DNA of 64,000 bases, taken from contig NZ_QTPO01000014.1 of assembly GCF_003853645.1 (NCBI RefSeq), positions 62,001 through 126,000 on the forward strand, written 5' to 3'. Under the pieces are notes generated by a model. That model searched no databases. It had not been told where the DNA came from and worked only from the letters and a program-made list of their open reading frames with translations. The stretch is from Burkholderia sp. Bp9143. Lineage in GTDB: Bacteria > Pseudomonadota > Gammaproteobacteria > Burkholderiales > Burkholderiaceae. Both the position numbers and the translations under genes were made by a program. Positions within the stretch are counted from its first letter, which is position 1; each line of letters opens with the position of its first letter. This document shows positions 10,227 through 17,120 of the stretch, piece by piece.

Positions 10227-10616
10227 ATGAGGAAGATGCACGGGATGATGCTGGCCGCGCTGGTCGCGGCGGGTTTCGCAGCGCCGGTCGCGATGGCTCA
10301 GGATCACGGCAACTACGACAACCACGGGGACCACGGTAATCACGGCATGCAGCGCGGCCACGGCCCGAAGCACATGCCGCCCGGCCAGATGCGCCACGAA
10401 GACGACGTGCCGCCGCGCTGGGCCGACCAGCCGCGTCGCGAATGGCACAAGGGCGACCGGCTGCCCGGCGAATTCCGCGATCGCCAGTACGTGGTCGAGG
10501 ACTGGCGCGGCTACCACCTGAGCGCGCCGCCGCGCGGTTATCAATGGGTTGGGGTCGGCGGCGACTACCTGCTCGTGCAGATCGGCTCGGGCATCGTGCT
10601 GCGGGTCGGCCCGTAA
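10227..10616 (+). CDS. RcnB-like small periplasmic protein, His-rich
   Basis: This 129-aa protein has a clear signal peptide (MRKMHGMMLAALVAAGFAA, cleavage near AMAQ). A His/Asn/Gly-rich stretch follows (several DHGN/NHG units), then the RcnB-type tail with YVVEDWRGYHLSAPPRGYQWV and a final VGGDYLLVQIGSGIVLRV. RcnB in enterobacteria is a periplasmic protein that affects Ni/Co homeostasis. The His-rich segment suggests metal binding here too, but that is inference. The ATG at 10227 has a strong GGAGGGAAGGA ribosome binding site. It may be read with msbA (92-bp gap) or on its own. Confidence 0.75.
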   Translation: MRKMHGMMLAALVAAGFAAPVAMAQDHGNYDNHGDHGNHGMQRGHGPKHMPPGQMRHEDDVPPRWADQPRREWHKGDRLPGEFRDRQYVVEDWRGYHLSAPPRGYQWVGVGGDYLLVQIGSGIVLRVGP

Positions 10617-10642
10617 CGCTTCCTGCCGATCATCGATTCGTC

Positions 10643-10672
10643 CGGTTGCCGGGGCGTGCGACCCGGCAACCG
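10643..10672. terminator. Hairpin between convergent RcnB-like and FUSC genes
   Basis: Perfect 11-bp inverted repeat CGGTTGCCGGG / CCCGGCAACCG with an 8-nt loop, placed exactly between two convergent stops. It lacks a clear T-run, so it may act as a bidirectional barrier rather than a classic intrinsic terminator. Confidence 0.5.
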
Positions 10673-10674
10673 CG

Positions 10675-11247
10675 TCACTTGTCCTTGTCCGCCGTCCGGC
10701 GGAACCAGCGTCGCTCGATCCGCGACATCGCCCAGCACACCGTCAGCGCGCAGACGGTGCCGAGCGCGACTTCCCCGAGCCGCATCAGCGGAATGTCCCA
10801 TAACGGGCCGTTGCCCGGAAACAGCAGCACGATCGTCGCGGTGACGCCGCCGAGCCGCGCCGCGCTGCCGACGTTCAGGCACCAGCAGCTGACGATCGTG
10901 ATCGCGACCGCAAGCGCATAGGCGACGAGGCGGTCGCCGCCGAGCGCGGCACCCGCGAAGCCGACCAGGCCACCGATCATCGCGCCGATGAACTGGTCGC
11001 GCGACAGCGACATCGTGTCCGAATAGTTGTGCTGCGTGACGGCGATCGCGGTGATCGCCGCCCACACGGCCTGCTCGGTGTGCAGCGCGCGGCCGATCGC
11101 ATACGCGAGGCACGCGCCGCAGACGGCCTGCAGCGCCATCAGCGCGCCTTGCGTGAGCCGTTCGCCGAAGGTCAGCCCCTTGAACAGATCGAAGATCGAC
11201 TGCTGGATCTGCTGGCGGGCTTCGTTGAGTGTCCTGATGGTATCCAT
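10675..11247 (-). CDS. FUSC family inner-membrane protein
   Basis: This 190-aa protein has about five hydrophobic segments. It carries FUSC/aromatic-acid-exporter type features, such as AVWAAITAIAVTQ followed by a Gly-rich helix pair (FIGAMIGGLVGFAGAALGGD). It is shorter than full-length FUSC/YccS proteins because it has only the N-terminal membrane half and lacks a large cytoplasmic domain. Transport of an aromatic or fusaric-acid-like compound is suggested by the family but not shown. It lies 36 bp downstream of the MFS gene on the same strand and is probably in its operon. Confidence 0.7.
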   Translation of the reverse strand: MDTIRTLNEARQQIQQSIFDLFKGLTFGERLTQGALMALQAVCGACLAYAIGRALHTEQAVWAAITAIAVTQHNYSDTMSLSRDQFIGAMIGGLVGFAGAALGGDRLVAYALAVAITIVSCWCLNVGSAARLGGVTATIVLLFPGNGPLWDIPLMRLGEVALGTVCALTVCWAMSRIERRWFRRTADKDK

Positions 11248-11283
11248 CGTGTCGGGCCAGGAAGCGGGTGCGGTGCGCGTGCG

Positions 11284-12543
11284 TCAGGGCGCCTGTTCGG
11301 AAGACGCGGCGGCCGGTTCGTCGGCGGTCGCGTCGCCGTTGTCGACGCGCGTTTCGGGCATCGCGAGCCAGACGAGCAGCACCGCGAGCGTGCCGGCGGC
11401 GGCGAGCCCGAAGAAGCTGACCGCGTTGCCGAAGTGATCGGCGATATAGCCGGCCACGGCCGTGCTGAGCGTCGCGCCGATCCCGGCCGCGAGCCCGAAC
11501 AGCCCGATGCACAGGTTGTAGCGGCCCTTGCCGCCCGCGACGTCGGCCGCGATCAGCGGCAGCATCACGCCGAACACGGCCGCGCTGATGCCGTCGAGCA
11601 TCTGCACCGGCACGAGCAGGTACGGGCTGCTCACGCCGGCGAACAGCAGCGCGCGCACCGGCAGCGCCGAGAAGCCGAGCAGCAGGATCGGCCGGCGTCC
11701 CCAGCGTTGCGCGGAGCGGCCGACCCACGGCGACAGCATCGCGACGATCGCCTGCGGCACGATGATGCACGCGGCGATCACGAGCTGCACGTTTTCGCCC
11801 ATCCCGGCCGTCACTTCGCCGGCCGCGAGGTTGAGCATCGCCGCGTTCGACAGGTGGAACAACACCACGCATGCCGCGAAGATCAGCATCCTGCGATCGC
11901 GCAGCAGTTCGAGCAGCGTTTCGCGTTCCTCGCCTTCGTCGTGATCGTCGGGCTTCGACGAATGCGGGATCACCTCGTGCGTCGGCTGGATCATCGCGAG
12001 CGCGAACAGTGCGGGCAACGCCAGCACCGCGGTCAGCCAGAACACCGCGCGCGCGGAGAAATACTCGCCGGTGAGCCCCATCAGCCCTGCCGCGACCGCG
12101 CTGCCGATCGACGCCCAGCGTGCGTTGCGGCCGAGCCGGTCGCCGAGGTCGGCGCGGCCGACCAGCGAGAACGAGATCGCGGCCATCGCCGGCACGAGCA
12201 TGCAACTCGCGAAGCCGTGGAATACTTCGGCCGCGATCACCGGCACGATCGTCGGGCTCGACGCGAGCAGCACCGCGGACAGGATGATGGCCGCGATCGC
12301 CCACGCGGCCGCGCCTTTCTTGTTCTTCAGCGCGTCGACGGCGGCGCCGCCCGGCACCTGGCTGACCATCGCGCTGATTGTGCCGATCGACAGCACCATG
12401 CCGATCTCGCCCTGCGTCCACTTGTGCGACGCGAGGTAGGACGCGATGAACGGACCGAACCCGGTTTGAACGTTTGCAACGAAAAAGTTGAGCCAGTCGA
12501 GGGCTCGAAGACTGCGAACGCTGACGGAATGCTTGATCGTCAT
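11284..12543 (-). CDS. MFS transporter
   Basis: This 419-aa major facilitator protein has about 12 hydrophobic helices. It starts SVRSLRALDWLNFFVANVQTGFGPFIASYL and has a central cytoplasmic loop rich in charge (SSKPDDHDEGEERETL). The WTQGEIGMVLSIGTISAMVSQVPGG region is the usual MFS helix 2-3 area. The ATG at 12543 overlaps the stop of the upstream PRC-barrel gene as ATGA, implying translational coupling. The frame is open further upstream, but that extension is antisense-like noise. The substrate is unknown. Confidence 0.85.
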   Translation of the reverse strand: MTIKHSVSVRSLRALDWLNFFVANVQTGFGPFIASYLASHKWTQGEIGMVLSIGTISAMVSQVPGGAAVDALKNKKGAAAWAIAAIILSAVLLASSPTIVPVIAAEVFHGFASCMLVPAMAAISFSLVGRADLGDRLGRNARWASIGSAVAAGLMGLTGEYFSARAVFWLTAVLALPALFALAMIQPTHEVIPHSSKPDDHDEGEERETLLELLRDRRMLIFAACVVLFHLSNAAMLNLAAGEVTAGMGENVQLVIAACIIVPQAIVAMLSPWVGRSAQRWGRRPILLLGFSALPVRALLFAGVSSPYLLVPVQMLDGISAAVFGVMLPLIAADVAGGKGRYNLCIGLFGLAAGIGATLSTAVAGYIADHFGNAVSFFGLAAAGTLAVLLVWLAMPETRVDNGDATADEPAAASSEQAP

Positions 12544-13502
12544 CGGGTCGCACTCGCAGACGAAGCCGGTGCCGGGGCAACGGGCGGGTAGACCGCGACG
12601 ATCGGCCTGTCGGCCGCGTAGGGCGGCGACGCCTTGATCTGCGCATCGTTCAGGTCGAGCTGCGGATGCAGCGCCTTGTCGCGCGTGACGAAGCGCAGCG
12701 CGCCCCAGCTCGCGGCGATCGAACGGCGGTCGGTATTGACGAGTCCGCCCAGGTCGAGCACGACAGCCTGCGGCTGCGCGGCGCGGTCGATCAGCACGTC
12801 GACGACGCGGCCGATCTTCGTGCCGTTCGGGCGCTCGACCTCGCTGTCGAGCATCGGCAGTCGCGTCGCGGGCGATGCAGCGGCCGAACCCGACAACGGC
12901 ACGGCCTTGGGCCGCGCGGCCGGGGGCAGGTCTCCCGACGGAACGTCGAGCACGATCGGCTCCTGTTTGCCGCCCGGCGTGAAGCGGAACACGTTCCACG
13001 GGAAGATGACCTTGCGGTCGCCGATGCCCATGAAGCCCTGCAGGTTGACGATCATCTCGCGCGGCTTGCCGCTCGCGTCGGCCACCATGTCGACCGCGCG
13101 GCCGATCACCTTGCCGTTGCGGCGCGCGACTTCGCTGTCGAGCAGCGCATGGATCTGGGTGCGCTCGAGCGTGCGCGTCGCGACGAGCGGGGCCGGCGGC
13201 GGAGGCGGCGGAGTCGGCGTTTCGGGGCGCTGCACGGGCTTCGGCCGGACCACCTCGCGGTGCGGCTTCTTCGGCGCTTCCGGTTCCTCAGGCTGCGTCG
13301 GCGCGGGCACGGGCGGCATCGTCAGCGGTTCGCCGGCGGCTTCCTCGATGGGTTCGACGAGCGCCTCGCTGATCGGCGCGGGCGGATTCTGCGTCGGCAG
13401 CAGCCCGCAGCCGGACAGCAGCGCGGCGGCTGCGAGAACGAGGAAGACCGTCGAGGACGGGAACGACATGCGGGATGCGGGAAACGGAAGTCCGCCGCTC
13501 AT
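12540..13502 (-). CDS. Lipoprotein with two PRC-barrel domains
   Basis: This protein of about 320 aa has a type II signal peptide (FLVLAAAALLSGCG, lipobox LSGC), a Pro-rich linker with a run of prolines, and then two PRC-barrel-like units. These are LLDSEVARRNGKVIGRAVDMVAD and MLDSEVERPNGTKIGRVVDVLID, each followed by a strand-rich segment. The repeat suggests internal duplication. The ATG at 13502 has GGAG 9 nt upstream; a GTG two codons earlier is too close to that site. Its stop overlaps the MFS start. Periplasmic or outer-membrane anchoring is inferred from the lipobox; its function is unknown. Confidence 0.75.
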   Translation of the reverse strand: MSGGLPFPASRMSFPSSTVFLVLAAAALLSGCGLLPTQNPPAPISEALVEPIEEAAGEPLTMPPVPAPTQPEEPEAPKKPHREVVRPKPVQRPETPTPPPPPPAPLVATRTLERTQIHALLDSEVARRNGKVIGRAVDMVADASGKPREMIVNLQGFMGIGDRKVIFPWNVFRFTPGGKQEPIVLDVPSGDLPPAARPKAVPLSGSAAASPATRLPMLDSEVERPNGTKIGRVVDVLIDRAAQPQAVVLDLGGLVNTDRRSIAASWGALRFVTRDKALHPQLDLNDAQIKASPPYAADRPIVAVYPPVAPAPASSASATR

Positions 13503-13759
13503 TGACACTCACTCCATGGGTCGGGGGCGGGCCCGGAGGCTCGCGGCTGGCGATGGATGGCGGGTGCGGGCGGCGCACCACGCGAGGTGAGAGTTTAACG
13601 TGTCTTCCTTTCAGGACCGATTTATGCGGAAGACCGGGCGCGGGACGACGGGGAAAGATCGAGGATCGATCGCAAGGCGGGCGGCGTCGGGTGCCGCAAC
13701 GAGCACGGCGCCCGGCCGTCGACGACGGGACGGGCGCCGCACGGGCTGCCGGTGTGGCG

Positions 13760-14902
13760 TTACTTGACCAGCGCGCCGAGCGTCGTCGTCACGGGGGCGA
13801 GCAGGCCGCCGCCGGTCCTCGACAGCGCGCCGGTACCGCTGCCGCCCGTCAGGCCGCCGACCGGCGAGCTGCCGGCCGCTGCCGTCACGGTGCCGACCGC
13901 CGACGCGAGCGCGCCTGCCGGGTTGCTGCCACCCGTCGTGCCGGCGAGCGCGCCCGTCGACAGGAGCCCCGTCACCGGGGCGAGCGGATTCGTCGCGGCG
14001 GCGCCGCCGCCTTGCAGGGCGGTGCCGGCGGTCGCGACCGTGTTGCCGGTCGCGGTCACGACGTTGCCGACGCCGGTCGTGACCGGATTGTTGCCGGTAT
14101 TCGCGAGTGTCGTGCCGGCGTTCGCGACGCCGTTGCCGACGGTCGTCACGAGGTTCGTCAACGGCGCGCCGAGCGGCGTGCTTGCCGCGACCGTCTGCGT
14201 GACCGAGCCGACCGTCGTCGTGATCGGCGTGATCGCCGAGCTGGCCGCGCCCGTCACTTGCGCGACCGGGCCGGTCGACAGTTGCGTGCCGAGCGTCGCG
14301 CCGCCGCCCGCGATCGTGTTGCCGAGCGTCGTCACGGCACCGCCGACGGGCGACGTGACCGGCGCGAGCGGCGCCAGGGCCGAACCGCTGGCGCCGAGGC
14401 TGGACACGACGCCGCCCGTCGCGGCGACGGCCTGGCCGAGGTTCGTGACCACGCCCCCCGTGCTCGCGACCGTCGTGCCGACCGGATTCGGCGACGCGCC
14501 GAGCTGGCCGAGGCCCGAGCCGAGGCCGGTGCCGAGCGTCGTGACGGCCGCGCCGACATCCTGCACGACCGTGCCGAGCCCCTGCGTCGTGGCGGGATTC
14601 GTGCCGGGCAGCGACTGCGCCGCGATCGCCGTGCCGACGCCCGATATGGCGCCGCCGCCGGCCGTCACGATGTTGCTCGACGCCGCGGTCGTCTGGCCGA
14701 CCCCATTGGCCGACGTGCCGCTCGCGCTGTTGCCCGCGCCGCCGGTCGACGCCGTCGTGTCGCCGGACCCCGATCCGGAGCCGCCGGTGCCTTGGCTCAG
14801 CGAGCCGGAGCCGCCGCACGCGGACAGCGACATCAGCGCCGCGGCGCCGGCCGCGATCATGATCATTCGGAGTCCTGCTTGATGGGTGGTGCGCGTATTC
14901 AT
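13760..14902 (-). CDS. Heptad-repeat lipoprotein (often labelled collagen-like)
   Basis: This 380-aa protein is built almost entirely of Gly, Ala, Thr, Val, Ser and Leu. The signal peptide ends in the lipobox LSACGGSG, and a Ser/Gly/Thr linker follows. The rest is a long array of degenerate 7-residue units of the form x-G-x-x-hydrophobic-x-x, for example TGGVVTN-LGQAVAA-TGGVVSS and VGNGVAN-AGTTLAN. There is no Gly-X-Y collagen periodicity and there are no charged heptad positions, so it is neither collagen nor a classic coiled coil. The start ATG 14902 has GAGGAC upstream. It is probably a surface or periplasmic structural protein (inference). Confidence 0.65.
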   Translation of the reverse strand: MNTRTTHQAGLRMIMIAAGAAALMSLSACGGSGSLSQGTGGSGSGSGDTTASTGGAGNSASGTSANGVGQTTAASSNIVTAGGGAISGVGTAIAAQSLPGTNPATTQGLGTVVQDVGAAVTTLGTGLGSGLGQLGASPNPVGTTVASTGGVVTNLGQAVAATGGVVSSLGASGSALAPLAPVTSPVGGAVTTLGNTIAGGGATLGTQLSTGPVAQVTGAASSAITPITTTVGSVTQTVAASTPLGAPLTNLVTTVGNGVANAGTTLANTGNNPVTTGVGNVVTATGNTVATAGTALQGGGAAATNPLAPVTGLLSTGALAGTTGGSNPAGALASAVGTVTAAAGSSPVGGLTGGSGTGALSRTGGGLLAPVTTTLGALVK

Positions 14903-15245
14903 GTCGTCCTCGTCTCGATTATGGAAATGGATCAGGCGGCTTTCGTGTGCACCGATGTGTCGTCGCTGCGGAAGTGAAGCGGCGCGCGCATGGTTGTTGT
15001 CTCCCTGATTGACCTGTCGCCGCGTCGCATATTCGCCTGAACCGGAACCCGGAGCGCTTGCAGGACGAACCGTTTGCATTCTTTCGTCTTGCTTGCCGAT
15101 CGTGCCGGAAATCACCGGATTCGTGTGATCAGAGTAGGGCGGTCGGCGCGAGTCGTCTTTTAATGATCGTTAAATTGAAGTAGGCGTCCGATTCACTGCC
15201 GGAATCGGGGTAATCACGGTCGACGCGAGGCGAGTCGTGTGATGA

Positions 15246-15266
15246 GGGGGAGGGAGGGGGAGGGGG
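15246..15266 (+). repeat. G-quadruplex-capable tract
   Basis: Four G-runs (G5, G3, G5, G5) separated by single A residues on the plus strand. On the minus strand this is a C/T tract just after the yggL terminator hairpin. Confidence 0.6.
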
Positions 15267-15301
15267 CGCCTGCCTGGCCCGCCATCGTGGCGGGCAGGCG
15301 C
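15266..15301 (-). terminator. Hairpin downstream of yggL
   Basis: On the minus strand GCGCCTG-CCCGCCA pairs with TGGCGGG-(5-nt bulge)-CAGGCGC around a 3-nt loop. A C/T-rich tract follows instead of a pure U-run. It lies 31 bp after the yggL stop. Confidence 0.5.
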
Positions 15302-15331
15302 GGGCGCTGCCCGAGGAGCGGAGCTGGAACG

Positions 15332-15667
15332 TCAGGCGTCCGGATACCACGCGTCGGTGAATTCGCTGACCCGGACGTCGGTCAGTTCCGGACGTGCGGC
15401 CAGCCAGGCGCGCACGTTCTCGCGGTCGGCATCGGTCGTCGTGCCGCGCGGCGCGCCGGAGATCACATAGGCGCCGATCCCTTCGTCAGCGGATGCGACG
15501 GTCAGCAGCCCGTTCGCTTCGACGTAATCGATGAACGAATCGATCAGTTGGCCGCGCTCGAGGTCGGTCAGTTCGTTGCGATATTGCGCGGTCGCGTTGA
15601 ACGCGAGTTCCTGGAACTCGGCGATGTGGAGTTTCTTGCGCTGGCGGCGGTTGTGGCGTTGGCTCAT
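15332..15667 (-). CDS. yggL: YggL family 50S ribosome-binding protein
   Basis: This 111-aa protein matches the YggL (DUF469) family: a basic start MSQRHNRRQRKKLHIAEFQE, a central acidic helix (DSFIDYVEANGL) and the C-terminal pattern RAWLAARPELTDVRVSEFTDAW. In E. coli the homologue associates with the large ribosomal subunit. The length is normal for the family. It appears to be a single-gene unit with its own hairpin downstream. Confidence 0.85.
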   Translation of the reverse strand: MSQRHNRRQRKKLHIAEFQELAFNATAQYRNELTDLERGQLIDSFIDYVEANGLLTVASADEGIGAYVISGAPRGTTTDADRENVRAWLAARPELTDVRVSEFTDAWYPDA

Positions 15668-15962
15668 GGTGTGACGTGTGAATGAAAGGTGGGAAAGGAT
15701 AGCGCGGCGGCGGGTGCGTGCGCCATATCGACGTGCCGCGCAGCCCGCGCCCGCAGCGAAAGGGGCGAGCGTTGCGCCGTCGCGATATGGTGTTGTCGCG
15801 CGATTGCTTCAGGAAACCATTGTTAAACAATTGCTCGATGTGGTTTTCACGGTGTGGCCTGGCCCGGTGGCGCACTGTACGTATGACTCGAATGATACAG
15901 GGATGGCGAGCCTCTTCGGCTTTGCTAAGGTCAGCGGCTATTCGAACAACAACGAGGGCCGC

Positions 15963-16394
15963 ATGTCGGACAATCGCTATTCGTACAATGGTCGCGTCGA
16001 TCTTACGCCGGGAGATCTGTTTTTCTGGATCGCGGTCGATGAGATCCAGATACGCGTCGGGTTTGATGACCTGGCAGCTGCTGCGGCCATCTTGCAAGGT
16101 CAAGCCGATGTACCGGCCCCCGGAAAATTCGCTTCGGCCACCAAGGGCACATCGGTCGCGTCAATCACTGCGCGCAAGCTGTTGCCGATTCGGATGAGAA
16201 TGCGATTGCCAATGATCATGTCGGTGGGCGCTCACGGCGTACGTATCGCGTCCACGAAGAATCTCGGCGCATGGGTTGGCCGATCCATTCCCGTGGTCGG
16301 GGAAGTTTTCCTGGCCGCCGACGCGGTCGCAATCATGTTCAACACGGTGCGTCGGTATAACGGCATCGTCAAACCAGAAAACAGGGTGTTCTGA
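15963..16394 (+). CDS. STM2901-like family protein, accessory cassette gene 1
   Basis: This 143-aa protein begins MSDNRYSYNGRVDLTPGDLFFW and contains DDLAAAAAILQGQ and GKFASATKGTSVASITARKLLP. That pattern I associate with the STM2901 family of unknown function named after a Salmonella locus (recognition from memory). A hydrophobic stretch lies near residues 100-130 (VGRSIPVVGEVFLAADAVAIMF). ATG 15963 has GAGGG just upstream; an ATG at 15903 in the same frame lacks a spaced ribosome binding site. It ends 2 bp before the DUF1493 gene. Base composition is noticeably less GC-rich than in the neighbours, suggesting acquisition. Function unknown. Confidence 0.6.
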   Translation: MSDNRYSYNGRVDLTPGDLFFWIAVDEIQIRVGFDDLAAAAAILQGQADVPAPGKFASATKGTSVASITARKLLPIRMRMRLPMIMSVGAHGVRIASTKNLGAWVGRSIPVVGEVFLAADAVAIMFNTVRRYNGIVKPENRVF

Positions 16395-16396
16395 TC

Positions 16397-16780
16397 GTGC
16401 CTACCGATATGTGGGAAAAGCTGGCTGCCTTCACGCGCGAAGAGCTTGGCCGTCCGTTGTTCGGCGGCAAGTTGCGGATCGAACCGTCGTCACGTCTCGA
16501 AGAGGATCTGCGCGTGACGGGAATCGACGCAATCGAATTCATCGACAAATGGGCGGAAACGTTCGGTGTGCATGCGGCCGACTTTCCTTACGACCGCTAC
16601 TTCGGCCCTGAGGGGCAGGAGATGGTGGCGACGTTTCTCGGGTTGTTTTCCGAGCGTTACCGCAAGCCGCCGCGTGTGGCCCTTACACTCGGCATGCTGG
16701 AAGAAGCGATGCGCATCGGCCGATGGGATACGGACGCGATCGAGCGCGCTGCACGAGACCACGTCGCCCGCGGGAAATGA
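16397..16780 (+). CDS. DUF1493 family protein, accessory cassette gene 2
   Basis: This 127-aa protein fits the DUF1493 family (acyl-carrier-protein-like helical fold): SSRLEEDLRVTGIDAIEFIDKWAETFGV resembles the D-x-G/D-x-(I/V)-E region of carrier proteins. However, the usual phosphopantetheine Ser is not obvious (the motif reads GIDAIEF, with Asp-Ala where ACPs have Asp-Ser). The start is GTG 16397, two bases after the previous stop, with AGGG upstream; ATG 16409 is an alternative. Pairing of DUF1493 with STM2901-like genes recurs in Enterobacteriaceae and Burkholderia as far as I recall. The role is unknown. Confidence 0.65.
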   Translation: MPTDMWEKLAAFTREELGRPLFGGKLRIEPSSRLEEDLRVTGIDAIEFIDKWAETFGVHAADFPYDRYFGPEGQEMVATFLGLFSERYRKPPRVALTLGMLEEAMRIGRWDTDAIERAARDHVARGK

Positions 16781-16804
16781 ACAATCGAATCGGCGAAATG
16801 CAAA

Positions 16805-16833
16805 AAGCCCGCTTGCTGTCGCAAAGCGGGCTT
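16805..16833 (-). terminator. Rho-independent terminator of the initiator tRNA
   Basis: Perfect 10-bp stem AAGCCCGCTT / AAGCGGGCTT with a 9-nt loop. On the minus strand it is followed by TTTTTG, 7 nt past the tRNA CCA end. Confidence 0.8.
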
Positions 16834-16839
16834 CGATGT

Positions 16840-16916
16840 TGGTTGCGGGGATAGGATTTGAACCTATGACCTTCGGGTTATGAGCCCGACGAGCTGCCAG
16901 ACTGCTCCACCCCGCG
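16840..16916 (-). tRNA. Initiator tRNA-fMet (CAT)
   Basis: This 77-nt tRNA has anticodon CAT and an encoded CCA. It is the initiator rather than the elongator type: the first base is C opposite A72 (unpaired end), and the anticodon stem has the three G-C pairs GGG/CCC around CTCATAA. The 5' part CGCGGGGTGGAGCAG and the sequence CTCGTCGGGCTCATAACC match bacterial initiators. It is flanked by its own promoter and terminator. Confidence 0.95.
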
Positions 16917-16922
16917 GCGCGA

Positions 16923-16951
16923 ATTATAGTGGCACTGCTGCGGTGCGTCAA
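16923..16951 (-). promoter_or_regulatory. Near-consensus sigma-70 promoter of tRNA-fMet
   Basis: On the minus strand TTGACG (16946-16951), 17-bp spacer, TATAAT (16923-16928). The expected transcription start falls at about the mature tRNA 5' end. Confidence 0.85.
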
Positions 16952-17120
16952 ACGGTCTGTGAACCACATTGGACTCGAGCGACCGTGCTTCGCCCGCCAG
17001 GGGGTGTTCGCTTACGTTGCCTGAGCCCTCGAAGATCGGCGAGATAACCGATATTTTTGCTCGACGCCCGCAGCAAGGGTTGGCGGCGATCTCCCTGTTC
17101 GGAGATCGCCGCGGATCACC

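Larger units (their letters stand above)
14903..15331. other. Intergenic region upstream of the repeat lipoprotein
   Basis: This 429-bp gap between two minus-strand genes should hold the repeat lipoprotein promoter. It has an AT-rich patch with imperfect symmetry (TTTAATGATCGTTAAA around 15160-15175), then a G-quadruplex-type tract and a strong hairpin just after the yggL stop (separate entries). I see no credible coding sequence. Confidence 0.5.

Noticed and set aside
13760..14902. Collagen triple-helix protein
   Set aside because: No sustained Gly-X-Y triplets; the periodicity is seven residues.
15678..15962. Longer start for the STM2901-like protein
   Set aside because: The extra N-terminal residues are Arg/Ala/Pro-rich and not family-like. 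ATG 15963 has a ribosome binding site and fits the family start.
16840..16916. Integration (att) duplication of the tRNA-fMet 3' end
   Set aside because: I found no second copy of the tRNA 3' sequence and no integrase in the window.
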